Notes under the pieces: model-generated
Seen by the model: only the letters and a program-made list of their open reading frames with translations
Database searches by the model: none
What the model was told of the DNA's origin: nothing
Made by a program: the position numbers and the translations under genes
DNA from: W0P28-013 sp051870755
GTDB taxonomy: Bacteria; Bacteroidota; Bacteroidia; Bacteroidales; Paludibacteraceae
DNA: 64,000 bases
Assembly: GCA_051870755.1 (NCBI GenBank)
Contig: JBJECE010000018.1
Coordinates: forward strand, 1 to 64,000
Direction: 5' to 3'
In this document: in pieces, positions 17,501 to 25,883 of the stretch
Numbering within the stretch: the first letter of the stretch is position 1
Layout of the letters: each line of letters opens with the position of its first letter

Positions 17501-20500
17501 TCTTGTAAAAGGACGACGGCTTGTGTCCAATCAACATCGTCGCGCGTGTATGGCGCACGAGCCATCGCACGCGGGGCTACGGGATTGACGGGCGTGGTCG
17601 GTTGCAGTTGCGCGGCTATCCATGCTAATTCTTGCGGCGTGTAGATGTAGATAGAGTCGCGGTTGATGGTCATAAACGGCTTGCGTGTGCTGCCGTCCCA
17701 TGTGGGAATGGCGGCGAATTGCGCTGTCAGCACATCGTCTTGTGTGGGTGTGAACGCAAACCATAGTTGCCCGTTTTCGATATATACGGAATCGAGCAGA
17801 TTGCCCAAAATCTGACTTTCGAAACTTGCCAAATAGTAGCCGTCGTTCGGGTTGATGTTGTATATATTTGGTTGCGAAGTACTTGCGGTGGTGTTCCCCT
17901 CGATGTGTCCGTTTTCGTCATCGAAGTTTAAGGTGATGTGGACATTTTCCACCTGTTCGATATGGAGTGTGTAACTGCCTGTGGACTGAATGTAATCGGG
18001 CGTGCAATAATCGGCATTTTTAGCCCAACGCGTATAAACGTAAGTGCCTATTGCTTTGCCGGCCGGAATGGTATAAGTGGCTTGTGTGGCGCCGGCTATC
18101 TCTTGGTCGTTTTCTTTCCACACATAACTTGTGTTGCCGCCGCCGTTGGCACTTATGTTGCTGCCGATGGTTTTGTCGGTGTAGTTGGTGCTTACGGTTG
18201 CTGTTTCGGTTACGATGCTGCCTGCCGTGAAGGCTTCGCGTATGGTAATGGTGTATTCGCCGGCGGCTTGTAGCGATTCTCCGTTGCAGTTGCCGGTTGC
18301 CCAACGTGTGTAGGTGTATGTGCCGGCCGTTTGTCCGGCGGCGATGACGAATTCGCTGCGCGTTGAGTCGGGCACTATTTGGCCGTTACATTTCCACTGA
18401 TAGGCACTGCTTGTTCCGCCCGATAGCGGCGTTTGGCTGCTGATGACGATGTCGGCATAGTCGGCGCACACGCGGTTGTTGTCGGGCGACGGGGTGATGG
18501 CGCCGGCCTCAAGCGGCAGGCCTTCGACCGTGCCTGTTACCATGCCGAACAAGCCACGATACGGTGCGTTGTTGTCGATCGGGTAATTGCTTATCGTCAG
18601 GCATTGCGTGTCGAATTTACCGGCGAACGGCGTCGTCGCGGTGCCAATGGGTGCCCATGGTTTGTTGTTCAGGTCGATGGCGTTTTGCAGAATCAGCGTT
18701 TTGCCGGCGAAGTTGTTGTGCTGGTTGTTCACTTGGTCGGCCACCCACGCCAATTCGGCGGGCGTGTAGATGAACAGCGTGTCGCTGTTGCCGAGCGGCT
18801 CGTCGGTCGATGTGCCGTCCCAAGGCGCTACTTGTGCAAATGTGGCGATAAGTTCTGTGTCTTTGGTCGGCGTGAATGCGTAGCGCAAGGTACCGTTCAC
18901 GATGGTTACGTTTTGGAGGGCATATTCGTTCAGACCGCATTCAAATTTTTGCAGATACCAACCGGCAGCCGGCGTAATCACATACGCTTTCTCATTTTGA
19001 CCGTTGGCCAACAGTGTTTTAGTGGTGTCCTCCACCATGCCGTCGCCAATAATGGTGATGGTAACGTCCACGGCATCCACCGCTTTGATGCGAATCGTGT
19101 CCGACAGCGTTTCCGGTGTGGCACTACAATTGGATAATTTGCTTGTCAGACTTTTGAAGTAAAACAGCGTGTCTTCTTCGATATTGCACAGAGTGGTTGT
19201 GAAAACGTTATTTGTGGAAGACCCTCCGTCAACCATAGACGTGGAGTAATCGGCTCCTATAAATGTGTTTTCAAAATTGTATTTTATCTCGCAACAGCCG
19301 CCTTTTATCACTTTTATCGGGTTAGCCGGCAGGTCGGCGCTGCGCACGGCACGCGGCGTCGGATAGCAGGTGATTTGGTATTTCACAACGCTGTCGCAAC
19401 CATCTATTGTATTGAATGTCAGTAAAGTATCGAGCATATAATTGTTCTTGATGTCGAAATCGGCCATTTTGAATTTGGTGTGATTTCGGTCGCCGAAGTC
19501 TTTGCCCAAATCCGTTTCGCACAGCGTAACAGATACCGGTTGGGTCTGCTCCGATGTGTACACAGCGCAGCGGTTTTTGATGGCGATGTCGATGGCGCGC
19601 GCATAGTCGCCGCTGGCGATGGTCAGCGTGGCATTGTCCGTGCCGTCCTTGCAGAGATTGACTGTGGCCGTACCGTCGCCGACAAAATGGACTTTGTGGT
19701 TGCTGCAACGCCATTTTTCGGGAGCCGCAACTGCAAAATCGTTGTTGATGGCTTTCACGTTGTCGCCGTTGGCAAACACGGCCGCCGCAACCGATACATG
19801 CACAAACGGATCGTCGGTAACGGTGCCGACGTTGGCGAAAAACGGATAACATGTTGTGCCGGTGCCGTCGCTGAACAAGCCCCAACCGCTTTTGTCGATT
19901 AAATCGTTGGTGTTACACAGCGTTACATTGGTGCAACTATTCAGAAGCGCTTCCGACGGATTTCCAAATAACTGTAAATCGGGCAATAGTTGTTGGTCGG
20001 AGTGGCAGTCGGAGAGGTTGTCGTTTGTACCTGTACAGGTGCCGAGTATCGAGCCGGCACGCGAGCCTGCCACTTTGCCGATGTTGTAGCAATTTTTGAC
20101 GGTGATTCCGCTTGCTTCGCCCAACAGCCCGCCTACAAAGAAGTAGTTGCTTGCGGCCGATATGGCGCCCGTGTTGTAGCACGAGTTGAGCTCTGTCGCA
20201 GTGGCAAATCCGACAAGTCCGCCCACCACATAATTGGCATATTGGTTTGGTGCGTGGTTGCTGGTGCATTGCCCGGTGTTGAAGGTCTGTGCGATGCGGC
20301 ATTCGTCGGTGCGCCCCGCTATGCCGCCCACAATCGCGTTGCCTTCGACAGTGGCGGCGTTGGCACAGTTGGTGATGGTGGTGTTTTTGGCCAATCCTAC
20401 CAATCCGCCCACGATGGAATCGCCCTTAATTTGTCCGCTCAAAATGCGGAAATTGGTGATTTCGGCATCGCTTAATTGTGTAAAAAATCCGCCGAAATCG

Positions 20501-20796
20501 CTTGTCGAAGTGATATTGACGTTTCGCACACCGTGGTTACGCCCGTCCAAATGACCTTTGAATTGAAAATCATCGGTGCCTATCGGTGTCCATTCGCCAG
20601 TGAGTGCGATGTCGGTTGTTATCGCAAAATAGATGTTATCATATTCGTTTGTGCCGCTATTTATCTGTTCGCGTAATTCGATTATATCTTGTTCATTTTG
20701 AATGAGATACGGATTTTGTTCGCTGCCGTTGCCGTCCCATCCGAACGTTGCCGATGCACATCCCAACAATACTGCGATAAGTAAATTTTTGCTCAT
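14581..20796 (-). CDS. Giant GLUG-repeat surface protein with T9SS sorting domain
   Basis: The protein has 2,071 residues from ATG at 20796 (a TTG four codons upstream is less likely). It has a signal peptide (MSKNLLIAVLLGCASATFG). GLUG-type beta repeats fill residues about 30-290 (GGLVGLAKNTTITNCAN, GGIAGRTDECRIAQTFN, VGGLLGEASGITVKNCYN) and again about 1080-1330 (SGGIVGYNAGTIHHAYN). Between and after them are Ig/PKD-like modules, four sharing a strand of the GTYTYTRWATGNC kind (near residues 829, 922, 1499, 1604). The last 80 residues (IKVYPVPAHPDE to QSTKFIVK) form a type A C-terminal sorting domain. It should be exported by Sec, then secreted and attached by T9SS. It is probably an adhesin-like or matrix protein; its ligand is unknown. 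Confidence 0.85.
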   Translation of the reverse strand: MSKNLLIAVLLGCASATFGWDGNGSEQNPYLIQNEQDIIELREQINSGTNEYDNIYFAITTDIALTGEWTPIGTDDFQFKGHLDGRNHGVRNVNITSTSDFGGFFTQLSDAEITNFRILSGQIKGDSIVGGLVGLAKNTTITNCANAATVEGNAIVGGIAGRTDECRIAQTFNTGQCTSNHAPNQYANYVVGGLVGFATATELNSCYNTGAISAASNYFFVGGLLGEASGITVKNCYNIGKVAGSRAGSILGTCTGTNDNLSDCHSDQQLLPDLQLFGNPSEALLNSCTNVTLCNTNDLIDKSGWGLFSDGTGTTCYPFFANVGTVTDDPFVHVSVAAAVFANGDNVKAINNDFAVAAPEKWRCSNHKVHFVGDGTATVNLCKDGTDNATLTIASGDYARAIDIAIKNRCAVYTSEQTQPVSVTLCETDLGKDFGDRNHTKFKMADFDIKNNYMLDTLLTFNTIDGCDSVVKYQITCYPTPRAVRSADLPANPIKVIKGGCCEIKYNFENTFIGADYSTSMVDGGSSTNNVFTTTLCNIEEDTLFYFKSLTSKLSNCSATPETLSDTIRIKAVDAVDVTITIIGDGMVEDTTKTLLANGQNEKAYVITPAAGWYLQKFECGLNEYALQNVTIVNGTLRYAFTPTKDTELIATFAQVAPWDGTSTDEPLGNSDTLFIYTPAELAWVADQVNNQHNNFAGKTLILQNAIDLNNKPWAPIGTATTPFAGKFDTQCLTISNYPIDNNAPYRGLFGMVTGTVEGLPLEAGAITPSPDNNRVCADYADIVISSQTPLSGGTSSAYQWKCNGQIVPDSTRSEFVIAAGQTAGTYTYTRWATGNCNGESLQAAGEYTITIREAFTAGSIVTETATVSTNYTDKTIGSNISANGGGNTSYVWKENDQEIAGATQATYTIPAGKAIGTYVYTRWAKNADYCTPDYIQSTGSYTLHIEQVENVHITLNFDDENGHIEGNTTASTSQPNIYNINPNDGYYLASFESQILGNLLDSVYIENGQLWFAFTPTQDDVLTAQFAAIPTWDGSTRKPFMTINRDSIYIYTPQELAWIAAQLQPTTPVNPVAPRAMARAPYTRDDVDWTQAVVLLQEDLDCGGTRDITNDSWAGTQWEPIGTEAVPFTGTFDGQGHEIRNIFIQNAAKNNVGLFGVVGNSAELTNFAIVSGNIEGNDSVGNVAGVNLGTIHHCYNMSEIRKAGKYSGGIVGYNAGTIHHAYNVGLITETAEYSGGIAGFNATTGVIDSVYCTADVWLGKKPKGALVGQNDGTLTNAYWDNQMATSATGDGKNTATSVLGKKTTEMFTIFADDNVNWLHGTNVYPQLTTLANTDAALVSVAPFFLHDAADRVENAHSVQHDFQVSTENGVAWTSFRTEWIDIQNNNATLLYEDCYGTSVYISAKLGNEYKKAQVNLVLAGDFKPTEINKYTDYACSVADIKAIEGLQPNGGNSDTYVYKWMREDEDGTITEEAIDTTTMNYKPQVTEPGTYIYTRWTKDNACEHNYLQSAGEWTLVLLEEFKAGKIKNGKDTICLEQGVTPTAKLIENEQAATGGHADDITYRWTIAPLNGIYSVIAGSESATNSSYTPDISELKPGTYTIMRQVRDGDNGCAGEWKTSAGCDTITLLATFDAGAIKPIDNEKACIDNDMITLSVENDRTATGGDTHIAYRWQLTFGDNNGATLLTKTEENATATLDYLFDKNAELSSADYPIRITIERYAKDNLCHADWVKSENTATYIIAPNETKEVDFSVCERDFPYTYEYAYNATGKGTKQITFDKPDDVRTIDDDETEWGCRLTVNLTAKATPTPEVAIVDSLLEICETESGNLFVKIEPLSGNPTKYRLSVDGDDFASVDIYTDIPSDNIIPITAVGTPQPRIYNAQLQFLGGTESCESTTINLQISISLDGYLHQKWNEVIVVNNSGELPDKPLKFSAYQWYRNGQKVEDATLQHIYEPNGLSGTYYVMLTGEDGTRYRSCDFVPTPKAPLPSSAIKVYPVPAHPDEAITIELPFVTNPTGTLQIHNAQGVQVYSTDNVAAQMTFVGHLTQGVYLVRFVDSDGNEQSTKFIVK

Positions 20797-21017
20797 AATA
20801 CACTGCAAGTTAGTTTAGCCTGCAAATGTACTAAAAACTTTTTGAAATCCTGCTATAAAAAGGGTGTTTTTTTTGTGGTTCGGATTGATTTTTTAACAAG
20901 TTATCAACAAATAATGCGCTATTTTCAACACATTGCCAACGTGTTTTTAACCGATTTTCCACAAAAAAACGGGGAAAAGTCCCCGTTTGTGGCCACAAAG
21001 TGTGGTGTGTTTTGGTG

Positions 21018-22589
21018 TCAAAATTCGCTGGTGAAATGGAAACGGATTTGGTCGAAATCCTGCTGCGCCATTTGCAGCAGATAGCCGCTCTCGGCAAGGA
21101 AAACGTCGCGCCCGTCTTTGTCTTTGGCCATGTATTGGAATTTGCGTTTTTTGAAATTTTCGAGGGCGGCGGCATCGTCGCTTTCAATCCAGCAGGCCTT
21201 GTATAGCGACATCGGTTCCCAGCGCACTTGTGCGCCGTATTCGTGCAGCAAACGGTATTCGATAACTTCAAATTGCAGTTGTCCGACCGTGCCGATGATT
21301 TTGCGGCCGTTGTTTTGGTGCGTGAACAGTTGCGCCACGCCTTCGCCCATCAGCTGGTCGAGTCCTTTTTGCAGTTGTTTCGATTTCATCGGGTCGGCAT
21401 TTTCGACGTATTTGAACATCTCGGGCGAAAAACTCGGTAACCCTTTGAAATGCAGCGTTTCGCCGGCGGTCAGTGTGTCGCCTATTTTGAAGTTGCCGGT
21501 GTCGGGCAGCCCGACAATGTCGCCGGCGTAGGCCTCGTCCACCGTCTCTTTCTTCTGTGCCATGAAGGCGGTCGGACTCGAGAATTTGAATTGCTTGTCG
21601 AGGCGGATATGGCGGTAGGGCACGTTGCGCTCGAATTTGCCCGAACAGATTTTGACAAAGGCGATGCACGAGCGATGGTTGGGGTCCATATTCGCATGAA
21701 TTTTGAATACGAATCCGGTGAAAGCCTCTTCGTGCGATTCGACGCTGCGCTCCTGTGCGGCAACGGGCAGCGGTGCCGGCGCAATTTCGATGAAACAGTC
21801 GAGCAACTCCTTGACACCGAATGTGTTGAGTGCGCTTCCGAAAAAGACCGGCGCCACATCGGCTGCCAAATAATTTTTGACGTCGAACGGATTGTAAACG
21901 CCATCGATGAGTTCGAGGTCGTCGCGCAGTTTGCGGGCGTCGTCGTCGCCGACCATCTCGTCGAGTTGCGTGCTGTTCAAATCGACGGCCACCGTTTCGC
22001 TGACGCGCTGTTTGTTGGGCGTGTAAAGGTTGAGTTTTTGCTGATAGATGTTGTACACACCCTTGAATTTTTGTCCCATGTTGATAGGCCAACTGAGCGG
22101 ACGCACGCCGATGCCGAGTTCGGCTTCGAGTTCGTCGAGCAGGTCGAACGGGTCTTTGCCTTCGCGGTCCATTTTGTTTACAAAAATCATCACCGGCGTT
22201 TTGCGCATGGTGCAAACCTGCATCAGTTTGCGTGTTTGTGCTTCGACGCCTTTGGCCGCATCGACCACGATGATGACGCTATCGACGGCTGTGAGTGTGC
22301 GGAACGTGTCTTCGGCAAAATCTTGGTGACCGGGCGTGTCGAGAATGTTGATTTTGTAGCCTTCGTACTCGAAACCCATTACCGATGTGGCAACCGAGAT
22401 GCCGCGTTGTTTCTCTATCTCCATCCAGTCGGAAGTGGCGGTTTTCTTTATTTTGTTCGACTTGACGGCTCCGGCCACATGTATGGCGCCGCCGAAAAGC
22501 AGCAGTTTTTCCGTCAGGGTGGTTTTGCCGGCGTCGGGGTGCGAGATGATGGCAAATGTGCGTCGGCGGTTGATTTCCGTTTCAAACAT
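21018..22589 (-). CDS. prfC: Peptide chain release factor 3
   Basis: The protein has 523 residues from MFETEINRRR. The frame is open up to 22673, but the family start and the promoter at 22626-22633 favour the ATG at 22589. It is a translational GTPase: SHPDAGKTT (G1), DTPGHQDF (G3) and NKMDRE (G4). The C-terminal part carries the RF3 domain, including QLQFEVIEYRLLHEYG. RF3 recycles RF1/RF2 from the ribosome after peptide release, using GTP. It is divergently transcribed from metG. Confidence 0.95.
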   Translation of the reverse strand: MFETEINRRRTFAIISHPDAGKTTLTEKLLLFGGAIHVAGAVKSNKIKKTATSDWMEIEKQRGISVATSVMGFEYEGYKINILDTPGHQDFAEDTFRTLTAVDSVIIVVDAAKGVEAQTRKLMQVCTMRKTPVMIFVNKMDREGKDPFDLLDELEAELGIGVRPLSWPINMGQKFKGVYNIYQQKLNLYTPNKQRVSETVAVDLNSTQLDEMVGDDDARKLRDDLELIDGVYNPFDVKNYLAADVAPVFFGSALNTFGVKELLDCFIEIAPAPLPVAAQERSVESHEEAFTGFVFKIHANMDPNHRSCIAFVKICSGKFERNVPYRHIRLDKQFKFSSPTAFMAQKKETVDEAYAGDIVGLPDTGNFKIGDTLTAGETLHFKGLPSFSPEMFKYVENADPMKSKQLQKGLDQLMGEGVAQLFTHQNNGRKIIGTVGQLQFEVIEYRLLHEYGAQVRWEPMSLYKACWIESDDAAALENFKKRKFQYMAKDKDGRDVFLAESGYLLQMAQQDFDQIRFHFTSEF

Positions 22590-22625
22590 ATTCAAAGGGT
22601 TAAAAGTTGTACAAAAAACAGCGTG

Positions 22626-22689
22626 CAAAATTAGTAAAAAAAGGTGATTCCGTAAAATTTTGGAAAATGCCAATTTTTTACTAACTTTG
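22626..22689. promoter_or_regulatory. Divergent promoters of prfC and metG
   Basis: For metG: TTTG (22659-22662), 19 bases, TAACTTTG (22682-22689) on the plus strand. For prfC: TAATTTTG on the minus strand (plus 22626-22633), with a weaker -33 box. Confidence 0.65.
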
Positions 22690-22743
22690 CAAATTGCATA
22701 TTTATGCTTGTTTCGGAACGAATTAAAAAACTAAATATTTGAT

Positions 22744-24801
22744 ATGAAACACTTTAAGAGAACTCTTGTTACATCGGCGTTGCCATACGCCAACGGTCCG
22801 GTGCATATCGGCCATTTGGCGGGCGTGTATGTGCCTGCCGACATTTATGTGCGTTACCTGCGATTGAAAGGCGAAGAGGTGCTGTTTGTCGGCGGCAGCG
22901 ACGAACACGGCGTGCCGGTTACCATTCGTGCAAAAAAAGAGGGCGTTACGCCGCAAGATGTGGTGGACAGATACCACGCGTTGATCAAAAAATCGTTCGA
23001 GGAATTCGGCATCTCGTTCGACGTCTATTCGCGCACCACGTCGGCAACGCACCACAAAATGGCGTCCGATTTCTTCCGCACGCTTTACGACAAAGGCGAA
23101 TTTATCGAAAAAACATCGGAACAATACTACGACGAGGAGGCGCAGCAGTTCCTTGCCGACCGCTACATCACGGGCGAATGTCCGCACTGCCACGCCGAAG
23201 GTGCGTATGGCGACCAATGCGAAAAATGCGGCACCTCGCTCTCGCCGCTCGATTTGATAAATCCGAAATCGGCCATCAGCGGCAGCAAACCCGTGTTGCG
23301 CGAAACGAAACATTGGTACTTGCCGCTCGACAAACACGAAGCGTGGTTGCGCGAGTGGATTCTCGACGGACACAAAGAGTGGCGCCCGAACGTGTATGGT
23401 CAGTGCAAAAGTTGGCTCGACCTCGGGCTGCAGCCTCGTGCCGTGAGCCGCGACCTCGATTGGGGCATTCCCGTGCCGGTGGAAGGCGCCGACGGCAAAG
23501 TGCTCTACGTCTGGTTCGATGCGCCCATCGGTTACATCAGCAATACGAAAGAGTTGTGCGAGGCGCAACCCGAAAAATTCGGCAGTTGGGAAACGTGGTG
23601 GAAAGACGACACCACACGTCTCATTCACTTCATCGGCAAGGACAACATCGTGTTTCACTGCATCGTTTTCCCCGCGATGCTCAAGGCCGAAGGCAGTTAC
23701 ATTCTGCCCGACAATGTGCCGAGCAACGAATTTTTGAACCTCGAAGGCGACAAAATCTCCACTTCGCGCAATTGGGCGGTGTGGCTCAACGAATATCTCG
23801 ACGATTTCCCCGGCAAACAAGATGTGCTGCGCTATGTGCTGACGGCCAACGCGCCCGAAACCAAAGACAACGACTTCACGTGGAAAGATTTTCAGGCACG
23901 CAACAACAGCGAATTGGTGGCCATCTACGGCAATTTTGTCAATCGCGCGCTGGTGCTGACGCAAAAATATTTCGACGGCTGTGTGCCGGCGCTCGGCGAA
24001 CTCACCGACTACGACCGCGAAACGCTGCACGAATTTGCCGACGTGAAAGCGCGTTTGGAGCAACTGCTCGACAATTTCAAATTCCGCGAGGCACAAAAAG
24101 AGGCTATGAATCTGGCACGCATCGGCAATAAATATTTAGCTGACACCGAGCCGTGGAAGTTGGCCAAAACCGACATGGCACGCACGACCACCATTTTGCA
24201 CATCGGGTTGCAGATAGCGGCGAATCTGGCCATTGCCTTCGAACCTTTCCTGCCGTTTTCGTCCGAAAAACTGCGCCGCATGCTGAATCTTGCCGATTTC
24301 AGTTGGGAACAACTCGGTCGCATCGACCTGTTGAAAACGGGCGCTCGACTTGGCGAAGTGCAACTATTGTTCGAAAAAATAGAAGATGCCGCCATCGATG
24401 CGCAACTGCAAAAATTGGTCGAGAGCAAGAAACAAAATCAACTGAACGCTTGGCAGCCGGCTGCTGTCAAAGCCGACACCACCATCGACGAGTTCGACAA
24501 GACGGACATTCGCGTCGGCACGGTGTTGGAGTGTACGCGTGTGCCCAAAGCCGACAAACTGCTGCAATTCAAAATAGACGACGGCATGGGCGGTCGCACC
24601 ATCGTGTCGGGCATTGCGCAGAGTTATCCCGAACCCGAAAAATTGGTCGGTATGCAGGTTTGTTTCATCGCCAACTTCCCGCCGCGCAAACTCAAAGGCG
24701 TCGAAAGTCAGGGTATGATACTCTCCGCCGTCGATGCCGATGGCAAATTGGTACTCGTAACGCCCAGCCGTGCCGTGAAAAACGGTGCAAATGTAGGGTG
24801 A
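22744..24801 (+). CDS. metG: Methionyl-tRNA synthetase
   Basis: The protein has 685 residues, the long MetRS form. The class I catalytic core shows the HIGH motif in PYANGPVHIGHLAG (about residues 15-28), a zinc knuckle CPHCHAEGAYGDQCEKCG (about 146-163), and a KMSKS variant GDKISTSRN (about 335). An anticodon-binding helical domain follows. Residues about 575-685 are a Trbp111-like OB domain (DKTDIRVGTVLECTRVPKAD, PPRKLKGVESQGMILSA) that helps tRNA binding and dimerisation. The enzyme charges initiator and elongator tRNA-Met. It has its own promoter, and an AT-rich accessory gene follows after 17 bases. Confidence 0.97.
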   Translation: MKHFKRTLVTSALPYANGPVHIGHLAGVYVPADIYVRYLRLKGEEVLFVGGSDEHGVPVTIRAKKEGVTPQDVVDRYHALIKKSFEEFGISFDVYSRTTSATHHKMASDFFRTLYDKGEFIEKTSEQYYDEEAQQFLADRYITGECPHCHAEGAYGDQCEKCGTSLSPLDLINPKSAISGSKPVLRETKHWYLPLDKHEAWLREWILDGHKEWRPNVYGQCKSWLDLGLQPRAVSRDLDWGIPVPVEGADGKVLYVWFDAPIGYISNTKELCEAQPEKFGSWETWWKDDTTRLIHFIGKDNIVFHCIVFPAMLKAEGSYILPDNVPSNEFLNLEGDKISTSRNWAVWLNEYLDDFPGKQDVLRYVLTANAPETKDNDFTWKDFQARNNSELVAIYGNFVNRALVLTQKYFDGCVPALGELTDYDRETLHEFADVKARLEQLLDNFKFREAQKEAMNLARIGNKYLADTEPWKLAKTDMARTTTILHIGLQIAANLAIAFEPFLPFSSEKLRRMLNLADFSWEQLGRIDLLKTGARLGEVQLLFEKIEDAAIDAQLQKLVESKKQNQLNAWQPAAVKADTTIDEFDKTDIRVGTVLECTRVPKADKLLQFKIDDGMGGRTIVSGIAQSYPEPEKLVGMQVCFIANFPPRKLKGVESQGMILSAVDADGKLVLVTPSRAVKNGANVG

Positions 24802-24818
24802 GGAAAAAGGAGGACTAT

Positions 24819-25709
24819 ATGGCAGAATTAAAATTATTTAGACTTAATGGGAATGTAGAAGAATTAAAATCCCAAAGCGTAACGATTGAAAAAGAATTGC
24901 AAAATACCATCGAAAAAAATATGCAAGAATTTTTCGGTGTTCGTTTTCTTGCTTCCGAATACAGAATAGATAACGGCAGAATGGATTCTATCGGAATTGA
25001 CGAAAATAACTGCCCTGTTATTTTTGAGTATAAGCGTTTTTCAAGCGAAAACGTAATAAATCAAGGTCTGTTTTATCTAAATTGGCTTCTTGAACATAAG
25101 GCGAATTTTAAGTTGTTAGTTCTGGAAACCTACGGAAAGGAAGTGGCAGATAATATTGATTGGACAATGCCGAGAGTTATTTGCATTGCAAGCGATTTTA
25201 ATAAATACGACGAAGAAGCCATCAAACAAATAAATCGAAATGTTTCTCTTATACGATACAAGCAATATAGCACTGATTTGCTCTTGTTTGAATTGTTGAA
25301 CACGAATACTGTCGCTCCCATCGAAAACGAGCCTACCGATCACAAACCGCAACAAAATAACGAAAAAACTTTTACGGAACAGTATAAAAATGCTCCGCAA
25401 AAATTCAAAGAGTTGTATGATGAACTATCCGACTATGCTTTGAGTTTGGGCGATGATGTATCACAAAGCACCTTAAAACTATATTCGGCGTTCAAGAAAA
25501 TCAAAAACTTTTGTACAATGGAAGTATATCAAGCAAAACTGCTGATAAACTTCCGATTGAATCCAGACGATTTTCAATTGTCGGACGCATTGAGAGATGT
25601 TCGAAATATTGGCCACTGGGGTTGTGGCGATTTGCAATTGATAATGAGAGATCGTTCTGAAATCGAAAAGGCTAAAATGCTTATTCTGAAAGCCTACGAG
25701 AATAATTAA
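24819..25709 (+). CDS. PD-(D/E)XK-like nuclease domain plus DUF5655 protein
   Basis: The protein has 296 residues. The ATG at 24819 is chosen because AAAAGGAGG, an unusually strong Shine-Dalgarno for this phylum, lies just upstream and the frame before it belongs to metG. Residues about 30-120 look like a PD-(D/E)XK nuclease core: D56 in RMDSIGID, then E70 and K72 in PVIFEYKRF. Residues about 185-296 match DUF5655 (FKELYDELSDYALSLGDDV, VYQAKLLINFRLNP, ALRDVRNIGHWGCGDL). Such proteins occur with defence and mobile genes, but their activity is largely untested. AT-rich codon use (AAA, GAA, TTT, AAT) contrasts with metG and suggests lateral transfer. Confidence 0.75.
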   Translation: MAELKLFRLNGNVEELKSQSVTIEKELQNTIEKNMQEFFGVRFLASEYRIDNGRMDSIGIDENNCPVIFEYKRFSSENVINQGLFYLNWLLEHKANFKLLVLETYGKEVADNIDWTMPRVICIASDFNKYDEEAIKQINRNVSLIRYKQYSTDLLLFELLNTNTVAPIENEPTDHKPQQNNEKTFTEQYKNAPQKFKELYDELSDYALSLGDDVSQSTLKLYSAFKKIKNFCTMEVYQAKLLINFRLNPDDFQLSDALRDVRNIGHWGCGDLQLIMRDRSEIEKAKMLILKAYENN

Positions 25710-25832
25710 CTGATGGACATGCCTAAATCTAACCACAAAATGTGTGCCGGCGCATTCTGAAAAAAAGCGTTTGGTTGGGAATGTGGTGTAATAACTTAAA
25801 ATGCGAGTTGATAATGACGAAAATTATTGAAT

Positions 25833-25864
25833 TTTGCAAATCTCGTCATTATTATGTATATTTG
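25833..25864 (+). promoter_or_regulatory. Promoter of the AAA/DUF4143 gene
   Basis: TTTG (25833-25836), 20 bases, TATATTTG (25857-25864). Initiation a few bases downstream would leave a very short leader before the ATG at 25884. This rules out the longer frame beginning at 25827. Confidence 0.7.
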
Positions 25865-25883
25865 CACTCTGAATTTTGATTGG

